Assembly (NCBI GenBank): GCA_964455095.1
Contig: CAYVUV010000411.1
Coordinates: forward strand, 1 to 27,609
Length of the DNA: 27,609 nucleotides
Source of the DNA: CAYVUV01 sp964455095
Lineage (GTDB): Bacteria > Desulfobacterota > Binatia > HRBIN30 > CADEER01
Reading direction: 5' to 3'
A model generated the notes under the pieces. That model was given only the letters and a program-made list of their open reading frames with translations, searched no databases and had not been told where the DNA came from. Shown here piece after piece: positions 1 through 8,277 of the stretch. Position 1 is the first letter of the stretch, and each line of letters begins with the position of its first letter. The translations under genes were made by a program, and so were the position numbers.

Positions 1-963
1 GTGCGGCGCGCGCCGCACGGCGCGCGCCGACGACTCGTCGGCAAGCTCGAAGGTCCCCGGTCCCCTGCCCCGCAGCGGATGCTCGCGCGCCGTGCGCAAG
101 ACCTCGCTCCACACTGACAACCGGCCTTGGAAAGAATTGTCGGCGAGCGGGTGCGCGATCGTGGCAATGCGGTCGACATACGGCTGCGGCGAGCAGACGA
201 ACAGCAGCGCGGCAAAGGCGGCGAAGGCGAGCCCGCCGCGCCAGCGCGGGCGCGCGGCGAGCGCCAGGGCCGCGACCGCCGCCAGCATGGCGATCAGCCC
301 GGAGCGCGAGAACGTGAACTCGATCGCCACCACGGTCAGCGCCAACCCGACGGCCGCGGCGGCTCGAGCGATGTGTCGGGATGCGGTCCAACCCAGTGCC
401 CACCACAGCGGCAGCGCCATCGCCAACACCCGCGCCAGATCGTTGTTGTCGCGATACACGCCGTCGTGCAGGCCGAGTGGTCCCTGCGCCGCGAGCTCCA
501 TGTGCAGGTCGCGCATCAGTCCGCGCTCGACGCCCTGCGCGATGGCTCCGACCGCCAACACGCCGAGTGACAGGGCGATCACCCACAGCACGGCACCCAG
601 GCGATTCTCGCTGGTGACCAGTGACGCCAGCAGCCAGACCAGCACGAGCATCTTGGTGAGCTCGACCAGCGTGGCCGTGGCGCGCTGTGGCGCCATGCCG
701 AGCACGGCGCTTACTGCGGTGGCGACGATGAGGCAGACCAACGGAAGGAGGCCGCCATCTCCATCGAGCAGATGCTCGCGACGCTGCCACGCCGTGGCCA
801 GCAGCGTGATCAGGCCGATGGCCAGCATCGGTCGCCAGGCACGCAGCTCGACCCACATGTCGTGCGGGCGCATGAAGTCCATCCATAGATAAACGAGCAG
901 TCCGGCAAACGGCCAGCGCGCCGCGACGACGCCGGCGGCCGTGAGTGCGGCGAATACGCTCAT
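1..963 (-). CDS. O-antigen ligase-like polytopic membrane protein, 3' end cut by window edge
   Basis: The reverse strand is open from an ATG at 963 to the window edge with no stop, giving 321 visible residues. The protein is a string of hydrophobic segments typical of the Wzy/WaaL fold. The N-terminal stretch YLWMDFMRPHDMW (about residues 25-37) resembles the start of the putative O-glycosylation ligase type found with exosortase systems. Further marks are DNNDLARVLAM near residue 172, a FTFSRSG segment near 216, and SVWSEVL...HPLRGRGPGTFE near 283-305, which matches the W...P..G.G...F signature of the O-antigen ligase domain. The ATG overlaps the stop of the upstream glycosyltransferase gene (ATGA), so the two are probably translationally coupled. 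Known of the family: transfer or polymerisation of undecaprenyl-linked glycans at the outer face of the inner membrane. No exosortase is visible here. Confidence 0.82.
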   Translation of the reverse strand, partial: MSVFAALTAAGVVAARWPFAGLLVYLWMDFMRPHDMWVELRAWRPMLAIGLITLLATAWQRREHLLDGDGGLLPLVCLIVATAVSAVLGMAPQRATATLVELTKMLVLVWLLASLVTSENRLGAVLWVIALSLGVLAVGAIAQGVERGLMRDLHMELAAQGPLGLHDGVYRDNNDLARVLAMALPLWWALGWTASRHIARAAAAVGLALTVVAIEFTFSRSGLIAMLAAVAALALAARPRWRGGLAFAAFAALLFVCSPQPYVDRIATIAHPLADNSFQGRLSVWSEVLRTAREHPLRGRGPGTFELADESSARAVRRAPH

Positions 964-2105
964 CGACCCGGGATCCCGGCCAGCACCGCCGCCGCCTCGG
1001 CCGCGCGCGCGTCGAAATCGAAACCCTCGGCCCAGCGCCGCGCCGCCGCCCCCATGCGCTCGCGCCGCGTGCCGTCGGCCAGCAGCTCGGAAAGCGCGTC
1101 CGCCAACACGTCGGCGCGCGTGCAGTCGACGAGCATGCCGGTCTCGCCGCGGCGCAGGGTCTCGGCGGTCCCACCCGAATCGCCGGCGAGCACCGCGCGG
1201 CCGCAGGCCTGCGCTTCGAGCAGCACCATGCCGAAACCCTCGACGTCGCCCGCGTCGGTGCGGTTGGGCAGCGCGAACAGGTCGCATTGCTGGTAGGCGG
1301 AGATCACCTGCGCGTCGTCGAGGGCGCCGTGAAAGCGCACGTGCGCGGCCAGATCGTGGCGCGCGACCAGTGCGCGCAGCGCCTCTTCCTCCGCGCCGCT
1401 GCCGATGATGGCGTAGAGCAATGTCGGAAAGCGGGCGCGCAACAAGGCAGCCGCTTCGATCAGCCGGTCGTGCCCTTTGCGGCGCTGCAGGCGCGCCACG
1501 GTCAATACCACCAGCCGGTCGCCCCATCCGAGCGCCGCGCGCGCCGATGCCGCGCGCGGCGCCGGCACGAAGCGCGTGCAGTCCACGCCTGGATGCAGCA
1601 CCGCGATCTTCGCGGCGGGCACGCCCCAGTCGGTGCGCAACAGGTCCGCTGCGTAGCGGCTGTCCGCCATCAGCAGCGCCGCCCCGCGCTGCACCCGCCG
1701 CGCCATCCACGTCAGCTGGCGGCTGGTGCGCGCCGTGGCGAGCTCCTCGCCGTAGATGAAGCAGCCGTACGGCAGGCCGAGCCGCCATGCCACCCAGCCT
1801 TCGGGCAGCAGCCGCCCGCAGTGAATGCGGTCGACGCCCTCGCGGCGGACCAGCGCCGCGACCTGCCGCTGGGCACGGCGGTAGCGCGTCCAGCTCGCTG
1901 CGCTCAACAGCCCGAGGTCGGGGAACGACAGCGGCAGCCTCTGCACGCGCAGGTCGCCGCTGCGATCGAGCGCGTCGGCGCCGGCGCGCGACCCGGCCGC
2001 GATGACGATGTCCGCACGCGGCAAGCGCCGGTACAGCTCCCACAGCCAACGCGCCGACCCGCCGATTACCGGCGGAAAGTTCTCGGTCAGCAGGAGAGTG
2101 CTCAT
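960..2105 (-). CDS. GT4-family glycosyltransferase
   Basis: A 381-residue protein with two Rossmann-like halves (GT-B fold). The N-terminus reads MSTLLLTENFPPVIGG, with the glycine-rich acceptor-side loop at residues 12-16. The C-terminal half has VLTVARLQRRKG (R205 and K210 are the expected nucleotide-sugar phosphate contacts) and the E-x7-E motif at E289 and E297 within VEGFGMVLLEAQ. The frame stays open about 45 codons further upstream, but that part is Arg/Ala-rich shadow sequence, so the ATG at 2105, which begins a canonical GT4 strand, is chosen. It sits 77 bp from the divergent gene at 2183. Its stop overlaps the start of the ligase-like gene. It probably adds a sugar to a lipid-linked exopolysaccharide or O-antigen unit in the cytoplasm; donor and acceptor cannot be read from sequence. 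Confidence 0.9.
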   Translation of the reverse strand: MSTLLLTENFPPVIGGSARWLWELYRRLPRADIVIAAGSRAGADALDRSGDLRVQRLPLSFPDLGLLSAASWTRYRRAQRQVAALVRREGVDRIHCGRLLPEGWVAWRLGLPYGCFIYGEELATARTSRQLTWMARRVQRGAALLMADSRYAADLLRTDWGVPAAKIAVLHPGVDCTRFVPAPRAASARAALGWGDRLVVLTVARLQRRKGHDRLIEAAALLRARFPTLLYAIIGSGAEEEALRALVARHDLAAHVRFHGALDDAQVISAYQQCDLFALPNRTDAGDVEGFGMVLLEAQACGRAVLAGDSGGTAETLRRGETGMLVDCTRADVLADALSELLADGTRRERMGAAARRWAEGFDFDARAAEAAAVLAGIPGR

Positions 2106-2182
2106 CGAACGCGGCTTGGCGGTCTGCGACTGGGCCGCGACCGCTCGCGCTCGCGGCGGCGGTACACTAGACACATCGCTGC

Positions 2183-4795
2183 ATGCAGGCCAAGTCGGAG
2201 ATCGACGTCGCGCTGGTCCGCTCGCGGCCGACGGCGCCACATGTGGAGCCGGTGAGCATCGGCATCCCGTTCGCGCGCGGCGCGCTGCGCACTGGCGAAA
2301 CGTTGGCCGTGGCAGATGCTGACGGTGCTCCGGTGCCGTTTCAAGCCATGCCGCTGGCGCACTGGCCGGACGGCAGCGTGCGCTGGGCGCTGGTCGATGT
2401 CGTCCTGCCCGCCGCGCCGCAGCCGCTCGCTGCCCTGCGCGTGCGCACCGACTCCCCCGCGCCGCGCGCTGCGGCGGGGATCGCCTGCACGACCCGGCTC
2501 GACGCTTTCGAGCTCAATACCGGCGCGGCACGGTTCGAGGTGCCGCGCGATCTGTTTACGCCGTTCTCAGCGCTGAGCTTGCAGACCGCGTCGAGTGGGA
2601 TGCGTGCGCAGGTGACGCTCGAAGATGACCGCGGCCGCACGCTGCAACCGCGGCTCGATCGCCTCGCCATCGACGTCGCCGGCGCGGTGCGGTTGACGCT
2701 CGCCGGCGGCGGCGAGTTTCGCGGTGAGGGCGGCGCGGCGTTGTGCCGCTTCGCGGTGCGCGTGAGCTTCTATCTCGACACCGCACTGGTGCGGCTCGAT
2801 TTCACGCTGCACAACCCGCGGCGGGCGCGGCATCGCGGCGGGGTGTGGGATCTCGGCGATCCCGGATCGATTCTATTTCGCGCCCTGACGCTGGAGGTAC
2901 AACGCGCGCCGGTCGGCACGCACCAGCTGTTCTGGCGCGCGGCGCCGCAACTGGAGGAGCGGCGCGCCACCTCGGGACACATTGATATCTACCAGGCATC
3001 GAGCGGCGGCGAGCAGTGGGCGAGCCGCAACCACGTCGACCGCAGCGGGCGCGTTGACCTGCCGTTTCGCGGCGCGCGCATCAGCGATGGCGCGCACAGC
3101 GAAGCCGTCGATCGCGCCAGCCCGGTCGTGGCGCTGTGCGCCGGCGGTTTGCGGATCAGCGCCGCCAGCCTGCGTTTCTGGCAGCAGTTCCCGAGCGCCA
3201 TCGGCGGCGGGCCGGACGGCCTCCGCCTCGATCTGTTTCCGCACCGGTCCGCGCCCTTCGAGCTCCAGGGCGGCGAGCGGACGACGCGTACGGTGTATCT
3301 CTGCTGCGCGCCGGACGGCGCCGGCGGCGAGGCCACCGCCGACCTCGCGTGGGTGCACGACCCGTTGATCCCGTGCCTGGCGCCCGACGACCTCGCGGCC
3401 AGCGGCGCCTTCGCGCACTTCGCCACCGCGCGCGACGATCCGCACCGCGACTACGTCGACTTCGTGCAGCAGGCGATCGAAGGGCCGCACTCCTTCTTTT
3501 GCAAACGCGAGGTCATCGACGAATACGGCTGGCGCCACTTCGGCGAGGTGTACGCCGATCACGAGGACGTGCACTTCGCCGGCCCACACCCGGTCGTCTC
3601 GCACTACAACAACCAGTACGACCTGGTGTACGGCTTCCTGCTCCACTTCGCCCGCACCGCCGACCCGCGCTGGTTCGAGCTCGCCGCCGATCTCGCCCGC
3701 CACGTGATCGACAGCGACCTGTACCACACGGCGGCGGACAAGCCGGCGTACAGCGGCGGGATGTTCTGGCACACCGATCATTACCAGGACGCCGGCCGCG
3801 CCACGCACCGCAGCTACAGCGGCGACAGCCCGCGCGCGCGCCGCGGCGCGTCGTACGGCGGCGGCCCGTCGAACGAGCACTGCTACACCAGCGGGCTGCT
3901 CGCCTTCCACTACCTCACCGGCGACCGCGCGGCGCGCGCCGCCGTGCTGCAGCTGGCGGACTGGGTCCTGCGCATGGACGACGGCGCGCTCAGCCTGCTC
4001 GGCTATCTCGCGCCCGGCCCGACCGGTCTGGCGAGCTGCACGCGCGAGCCCGGCTATCACGGCCCCGGCCGCGGCGCCGGCAATGCGATCAACGCCCTGC
4101 TCGACGCCTTCCGTCTCTGCGGCGAGCGGCACTATTTGACCAAGGCCGAAGAGCTCATCGCGCGCTGCGCGCACCCGCGCGACGATCCGGCGCGCCAGCG
4201 GCTCGATGAGCCGGAGACGCGCTGGTCGTACACGGTCTTTCTCCAGGCGCTGGGCAAATACCTCGACCTCAAGTGCGAGCGCGGCGAACACGACCGCGCC
4301 TTTGCGTACGCGCGCGCCACGCTGACGCGCTACGCCGAGTGGATGCTGGCACACGAAGCGCCGTTTCTGAGCCGGCCCGAACGCCTCGAGTATCCGACCG
4401 AGAGCTGGCCGGCGCAGGACCTGCGCAAGAGCTGCGTGTTCGACTACGCGGCGCAGTACGGCCCACCTGCGTTGCGCACGCGCCTGGAAGAGCGCGCCGC
4501 GTACTTCTTCGACATCGCGCTGCGCGGCGTGCGCGGGTTCGCCACGCAGGCCAGCGCGCGCCCGCTCGCCGTGCTGCTCGCCAACGGCGTGCAGCGCGCC
4601 AGCGCGCGCGTACACCCACCCGAGCCCGTGCCGCCGTGCGATTCCGGGCTCGACTTTGGCGCTCCGGTTCCCTTTCTGGCGCAGCGCGATCGGGCGCGGC
4701 TCCAACTGCGGACGGCGTCGGGTTGGTTGCGCCTGGCGCGCGCCGCTCTCAGACCTACTGTGCTGCGGCGCTTGCTCGCGGGGCGGATCTGGTGA
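2183..4795 (+). CDS. PcRGLX/YetA-like RIFT-barrel and alpha-toroid protein, putative polysaccharide lyase
   Basis: An 870-residue protein without an evident signal peptide. Residues about 20-75 (EPVSIGIPFARGAL..., then LAHWPDGSVRWALVDVVLP) match the N-terminal RIFT-barrel pattern of the PcRGLX/YetA family, in which exo-rhamnogalacturonan lyases are known. The middle 110-420 is beta-rich. From about residue 436 the protein becomes a helical repeat rich in aromatic, His and Asp residues (HYNNQYDLVYGF, GGMFWHTDHYQD, PSNEHCYTSGLLAFHYLTGD near 562), as expected for an (alpha/alpha) toroid catalytic domain. The gene is divergent from the GT4/ligase pair, and its stop overlaps the start of another GT4 gene, so it lies inside a polysaccharide assembly cluster. 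It could trim or modify the cluster's own glycan, or could be a non-catalytic relative. The family call rests on recognition of the pattern, not on a search. Confidence 0.65.
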   Translation: MQAKSEIDVALVRSRPTAPHVEPVSIGIPFARGALRTGETLAVADADGAPVPFQAMPLAHWPDGSVRWALVDVVLPAAPQPLAALRVRTDSPAPRAAAGIACTTRLDAFELNTGAARFEVPRDLFTPFSALSLQTASSGMRAQVTLEDDRGRTLQPRLDRLAIDVAGAVRLTLAGGGEFRGEGGAALCRFAVRVSFYLDTALVRLDFTLHNPRRARHRGGVWDLGDPGSILFRALTLEVQRAPVGTHQLFWRAAPQLEERRATSGHIDIYQASSGGEQWASRNHVDRSGRVDLPFRGARISDGAHSEAVDRASPVVALCAGGLRISAASLRFWQQFPSAIGGGPDGLRLDLFPHRSAPFELQGGERTTRTVYLCCAPDGAGGEATADLAWVHDPLIPCLAPDDLAASGAFAHFATARDDPHRDYVDFVQQAIEGPHSFFCKREVIDEYGWRHFGEVYADHEDVHFAGPHPVVSHYNNQYDLVYGFLLHFARTADPRWFELAADLARHVIDSDLYHTAADKPAYSGGMFWHTDHYQDAGRATHRSYSGDSPRARRGASYGGGPSNEHCYTSGLLAFHYLTGDRAARAAVLQLADWVLRMDDGALSLLGYLAPGPTGLASCTREPGYHGPGRGAGNAINALLDAFRLCGERHYLTKAEELIARCAHPRDDPARQRLDEPETRWSYTVFLQALGKYLDLKCERGEHDRAFAYARATLTRYAEWMLAHEAPFLSRPERLEYPTESWPAQDLRKSCVFDYAAQYGPPALRTRLEERAAYFFDIALRGVRGFATQASARPLAVLLANGVQRASARVHPPEPVPPCDSGLDFGAPVPFLAQRDRARLQLRTASGWLRLARAALRPTVLRRLLAGRIW

Positions 4796-5886
4796 AGGTC
4801 CTCCTGCTCATCCACGGCATGGGCCTCGGCGGGTCGGAGTCGATGGTCGCCGCGCTGGCTCGCTACCTGATCGGGCGCGGCGATGCGGTCGAGATCGGCT
4901 GCCTCGGTGTGCTCGGCCGGCTCGGCGCCGAACTGCGCGCGGCGGGCATGCCGATCGTCGTGCACGCCCGGCGCGCCGGGTTCGATGCCACGCTGCCGCT
5001 GCGGCTCGCACAGCGCATTCGCGTCGAGCAATTCGACGTCGTACACGCCCATCAACGCACCGCGCTCTTCTATGGGTTGCTCGCCGGCCTCCTGCACCGC
5101 GCGCCTCTGGTCTACACCGAGCACGGGCCCGTCGTCGGGCCGATCCGCTGGCGCCAGCGGGTCTTCAACCGCGCCCTGGGTTGGCGCGCGCGGCGCGTCA
5201 CGGCGGTCAGCCAGGATCTGGCGCGGCAGCTGGTCGAGCGCGAGGGTCTCCGCAGTGCGAAGGTGGAGGTGATTCACAACGCCGTCGATGTCGAGCGTTT
5301 CGCCAGCGGCGCGCGCGCCGGGCGCGAGGCGGCGCGCGCCCGGCTCGGTCTGCCGGCGGCGGCGGCGATCATCGGCAGTGTTGGCCGGCTCGATGCGGTG
5401 AAGAACTACGCGCTGTTGATGCGCGCCGTGTGCCTGTTGCCCGAGCACTGGTTGGTGTTGGTGGGCGACGGTCCCGAGCAGGAGGCGTTGACGGCGCAGG
5501 CGCAGCAGCTCGGCATCGCCGCGCGCGTCCGCTTTCTCGGCATGCGCCGCGACGTGGAGGACGTCCTGCCAGCCCTCGACGTCTTCTGTCTGTCCTCCGT
5601 GAGCGAGGGCATTCCGCTGTCGATGCTCGAAGCGATGGCGGCGCGCGTGCCGGTCGTGGCGACGCGCGCCGGCGGCATCCCGGAGGCGGTGCGCCACGAG
5701 CGCGAGGCCTTACTGGTCGACGGCGTGCCCGCCGATCTTGCCGCCGCGCTCGCGCGCGTGCTCTCCGACGGCGCGCTGCGCCGCGCGCTCACCGACGGCG
5801 CCGTCGCGCGCGTCGCAAGCGAATTCGGAGTCGACGCGGTGTGTCGTCGCTACGCGGAAGTGCTCGAATCCGCGCGGCGCGGCTGA
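4792..5886 (+). CDS. GT4-family glycosyltransferase
   Basis: A 364-residue GT-B enzyme. The start is taken as GTG at 4792, which overlaps the preceding stop (GTGA) and begins directly with the strand VKVLLLIHGMGLGGSE, containing the glycine-rich GLGGSE loop. The long upstream open frame is shadow of the previous gene. Motifs: VVHAHQRTALF near residue 83, YTEHGP near 108, TAVSQDLARQLV near 137, IHNAVDVERF near 161, VGRLDAVKNY (R199, K204) and E-x7-E at E272/E280 in SEGIPLSMLEAMA. These are standard retaining GT4 features. Translational coupling to the lyase-like gene suggests both act on the same polysaccharide. The inverted-repeat element that follows may serve as terminator. Confidence 0.9.
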   Translation: MKVLLLIHGMGLGGSESMVAALARYLIGRGDAVEIGCLGVLGRLGAELRAAGMPIVVHARRAGFDATLPLRLAQRIRVEQFDVVHAHQRTALFYGLLAGLLHRAPLVYTEHGPVVGPIRWRQRVFNRALGWRARRVTAVSQDLARQLVEREGLRSAKVEVIHNAVDVERFASGARAGREAARARLGLPAAAAIIGSVGRLDAVKNYALLMRAVCLLPEHWLVLVGDGPEQEALTAQAQQLGIAARVRFLGMRRDVEDVLPALDVFCLSSVSEGIPLSMLEAMAARVPVVATRAGGIPEAVRHEREALLVDGVPADLAAALARVLSDGALRRALTDGAVARVASEFGVDAVCRRYAEVLESARRG

Positions 5887-5950
5887 CCCTCCTCCTGTGC
5901 CTCCGGGGGAGACTGTCTGATTGTCCCGTGGTGCGCGGATCGGCTCTGAC

Positions 5951-6048
5951 TTCCCCCTTTGGCAAAGGGGGATTGAGGGGGATTTTCCGCAGGAAAAGGA
6001 TCCGGTCTCACAAATCCCCCCTAACCCCCCTTTGCCAAAGGGGGGGAG
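5951..6048. repeat. Inverted pair of REP-like repeats (family A)
   Basis: Two copies of a G-rich palindromic unit face each other. Copy 1 at 5953-5985 reads CCCCCTTTGGCAAAGGGGG, then ATTGA, GGGGG, ATTT. Copy 2, the reverse complement of 6012-6047, has the same order with C7, TTTGGCAAA, G6, TTA, G6, ATTT. Each unit is itself a hairpin (CCCCCTTT/AAAGGGGG). The spacer carries a small hairpin, TTTTCC-gca-GGAAAA, at 5983-5997. The whole block can fold into one long stem, lies between two convergent genes, and could act as a bidirectional terminator. The arrangement is that of a BIME/REP doublet. Copy 2 lies inside the reading frame of the quinone oxidoreductase. Confidence 0.9.
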
Positions 6049-7028
6049 GAAGAGGGACCAGAAGGAATCAAGACCACGCGTCCGAACGCTTGGCGGCTTT
6101 CGACGTAAGCGTGCGCGGCCGCGGCTTCGGCGAGGGGATACTCGCGGTCGATGACGACGCGCAGGGCACCGCTGGCGACGTCGGCGAGGTGCCGCGCGAT
6201 CATCGGGTGTACGCGCGGGTAGTTCATCACCAGCTCGGCGCCGAGGAAGATGCCGGTGATCGTCTTGTTGCCGGGGCGCAGGGCATCGACGTTGGGCCGG
6301 TGCGCGTCGCGGCCGGCCGAGCCGACGTAGGCGATGCGGCCGCGATAGGCCAAGGCCTCGATGCTGCCCTCGAGTGTTCGCCCGCCCACCGAATCGACGA
6401 TCACATCGGCGCCGCGCCCGCTCGTCAGCTCGCGCACGGCAGCGGCGAAGTCGCGATCGCGGTAGTTGATGCCGTGGTCGAGCCCGAGCGCCCGCAGCCG
6501 CTCGAGCTTCGAATCGCTCGACGCCGTCGCCAGCACGGTCGCCCCGGCGCGCTTGGCGAGCTGGATCGCCGCGATGCCGACGCCACCGGCCCCGGCGTGC
6601 ACGAGGGCGGTCTCGCCTGCTTGCAGTCGGCCGAACTCGAACAGGCAGTCGTCGGCGGTGCCGAACGGAATCGGCACGCAGGCGGCGTGTTTCACGTCCA
6701 TGCCGTCGGGCAGTACCCAGGTCATCATGGCGGGCACCGCGACCAGCGCCGCGTGCGAACCGTGCATCATGACCGCTGCAACCCGTTGCCCACGGCTGCG
6801 CCCCTGCGCCTGCGGGCCGACCTCGCGCACGACGCCGGCACACTGATAGCCGACGATGTGCGGGCGCCCGGCCATCTCGCCCCCGGCGCGGTGCAGCGTG
6901 TCGCCGCCCTCGATGCTGATCGCCTGCACCTCGATCAACACGCCGTCCGACGGACACACCGGGTCGGCGACATCCTCGTAGCGAAACACCTCGGGCCCAC
7001 CCGTTTCGTAGTACACCGCTGCTTTCAT
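6021..7028 (-). CDS. Zinc-independent quinone oxidoreductase (MDR superfamily, Qor-like)
   Basis: A 335-residue medium-chain dehydrogenase/reductase. The N-terminus MKAAVYYETGGPEVF is typical of the quinone reductase branch, followed by a GroES-like domain to about residue 120. The nucleotide-binding turn HAGAGGVG is at 144-151 with the usual AIQLAKRAGATVLATASS after it, indicating NADPH. The structural-zinc cysteine cluster of zinc alcohol dehydrogenases is absent. The C-terminal ...GRVVLIP is where relatives normally end. Here it runs on as SGPSSSPPLAKGG, and the last residues and the TAG stop (6021-6023) are encoded by the second copy of the REP-like repeat. Expected reaction: NADPH-dependent reduction of quinones or enones in the cytosol; the physiological substrate is unknown. 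Confidence 0.88.
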   Translation of the reverse strand: MKAAVYYETGGPEVFRYEDVADPVCPSDGVLIEVQAISIEGGDTLHRAGGEMAGRPHIVGYQCAGVVREVGPQAQGRSRGQRVAAVMMHGSHAALVAVPAMMTWVLPDGMDVKHAACVPIPFGTADDCLFEFGRLQAGETALVHAGAGGVGIAAIQLAKRAGATVLATASSDSKLERLRALGLDHGINYRDRDFAAAVRELTSGRGADVIVDSVGGRTLEGSIEALAYRGRIAYVGSAGRDAHRPNVDALRPGNKTITGIFLGAELVMNYPRVHPMIARHLADVASGALRVVIDREYPLAEAAAAHAYVESRQAFGRVVLIPSGPSSSPPLAKGG

Positions 7029-7059
7029 ACGGCGGACATATCAGATCGGACGGCCCGGC

Positions 7060-8154
7060 TCACGAACCGGCAGGGTTGCGAGACGGAGCCGACTTCGCCG
7101 CGTCGCCGATGACGTCGTGGACGAAGCGCAGCTTGTCGAGCGCCGGCTGCGAGAGCACGAACGGGTAGAGGTCCGGCTGGCCCATGCTGCGGTTGACGCA
7201 GTTGAGCGCGTACGTCAACGGCAGCCAGCTCTCGACCATGGCGTCGAATGACTGCGGCCGGTAGCGCGGGTTCGGCGGCGGCGCGACCGTGCGCTGATCC
7301 TCGGGCGATCGCACGCGCAGCTTGAAAGCGGCGGCCGTATCGAGCGTGTCGATGATGTGCAGGTAGTGCGCCCAGGTTTCGGCCCAGTCCTCCCAGGGGT
7401 GGGCGGTGGCGTAGGCGCTCACATGGCGCTCTTGCCAGTTCGGCACCGGACCCTGACTGTAGTGGCGCTGCAAAGCCTCGTCGTAGTTGGCGCGCTCGTC
7501 GCCGAAGAGCTTGCGAAACGGCTCCAGCTGGGGGCCCGGGCGAATGAGGCGTTCCCAGTAGTAGTGCCCGACCTCGTGGCGGAAGTGTCCGAGCACGGTG
7601 CGGTAGACTTCGTGCATATCGAGGCGCATCTGCTCGCGCACGGCATCGTCGGCCTCGGCGACGTTGATCGTGATGAGGCCGTTTTCGTGCCCGGTCATCA
7701 CGTCGCCGCTCTCGCGAAAGCTTCCCTCGCGATCGGCGAGCAGGGCGAAGGCGAGCGGGTTGCTGTCCCCTCCCTGCAGCGGCAAGCCGAGGCGCAGCAG
7801 GGAGTACACCAGCCGCCGCTTGCCGGCCTCCATGCGCGCCCAGCGGTCGCGGTTGCCCTCCACCGACAGGTCGGGAATGGTCTGGTTGAGCCGACACGCG
7901 GTGCAGAACGTGTCGGTCTCCTCGGCGGACACCATCCAGTTGCAGACGTTCTCCTGCGCGTAGTTGGTGCACATGCGGTAGCGCCGGCCCTGCGCTTCGC
8001 CCGCGAGCACCTGCCACACACCGTCCGGTCCCGCCTCCAGCGCGCTCATCACGTCGACATCGGGGAGATAGCCGAGCGCGTGCCCGCACCGCACACATTG
8101 CACGTTCTCGAAGAACACGAGCTGGCCGCACGCCTGGCAGCTGAAGGACTTCAT
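7060..8154 (-). CDS. Zinc-ribbon putative zinc metallopeptidase (Peptidase_Mx type)
   Basis: A 364-residue protein. The first 90 residues hold two four-cysteine sites, C6-C9-C20-C23 and C62-C71-C84-C87, forming a zinc-ribbon-like head. The rest is an HExxH peptidase-like domain with HEVGH at residues 193-197 in FRHEVGHYYWERL, followed by HPWEDWAETWAHYLH near 252-266, which may supply the third zinc ligand. This architecture fits the family annotated as zinc-binding metallopeptidase with an N-terminal zinc-ribbon domain (a DUF2248-like family). The start at 8154 is supported by a strong ribosome site (AAGGAGAG) about 10 bases upstream. No signal peptide is visible, so it is probably cytoplasmic. 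Its substrate is unknown, and the neighbours give no functional hint. Confidence 0.82.
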   Translation of the reverse strand: MKSFSCQACGQLVFFENVQCVRCGHALGYLPDVDVMSALEAGPDGVWQVLAGEAQGRRYRMCTNYAQENVCNWMVSAEETDTFCTACRLNQTIPDLSVEGNRDRWARMEAGKRRLVYSLLRLGLPLQGGDSNPLAFALLADREGSFRESGDVMTGHENGLITINVAEADDAVREQMRLDMHEVYRTVLGHFRHEVGHYYWERLIRPGPQLEPFRKLFGDERANYDEALQRHYSQGPVPNWQERHVSAYATAHPWEDWAETWAHYLHIIDTLDTAAAFKLRVRSPEDQRTVAPPPNPRYRPQSFDAMVESWLPLTYALNCVNRSMGQPDLYPFVLSQPALDKLRFVHDVIGDAAKSAPSRNPAGS

Positions 8155-8277
8155 TTCAGTCTCTCTCCTTCCACCGCCGGCTGCGCGGTTGGTGCGCCCG
8201 CCGAGCGGCGCCCGACTACTGTATCGGACGAATACCCCCTCGGGTACCGTCCGCGATTTTTTTCGCCAGGCCGCGGC

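Noticed and set aside
945..2255. Long forward open frame (436 codons) opposite the GT4 gene
   Set aside because: Antisense to a clear GT4 enzyme; Arg/Ala/His/Gln-rich translation without motifs, typical of GC-rich shadow frames.
2873..4705. 610-codon reverse frame opposite the lyase-like gene
   Set aside because: Repetitive Val/Arg/Ala/Glu composition and no domain pattern; the forward frame has family motifs throughout.
5951..6048. Insertion sequence ends
   Set aside because: Only about 100 bp with no transposase frame inside; REP/BIME-type doublet fits better.
4656..7112. 818-codon forward frame crossing the GT4 gene and the quinone oxidoreductase
   Set aside because: Runs across two convergent real genes and the repeat doublet; composition is shadow-like.
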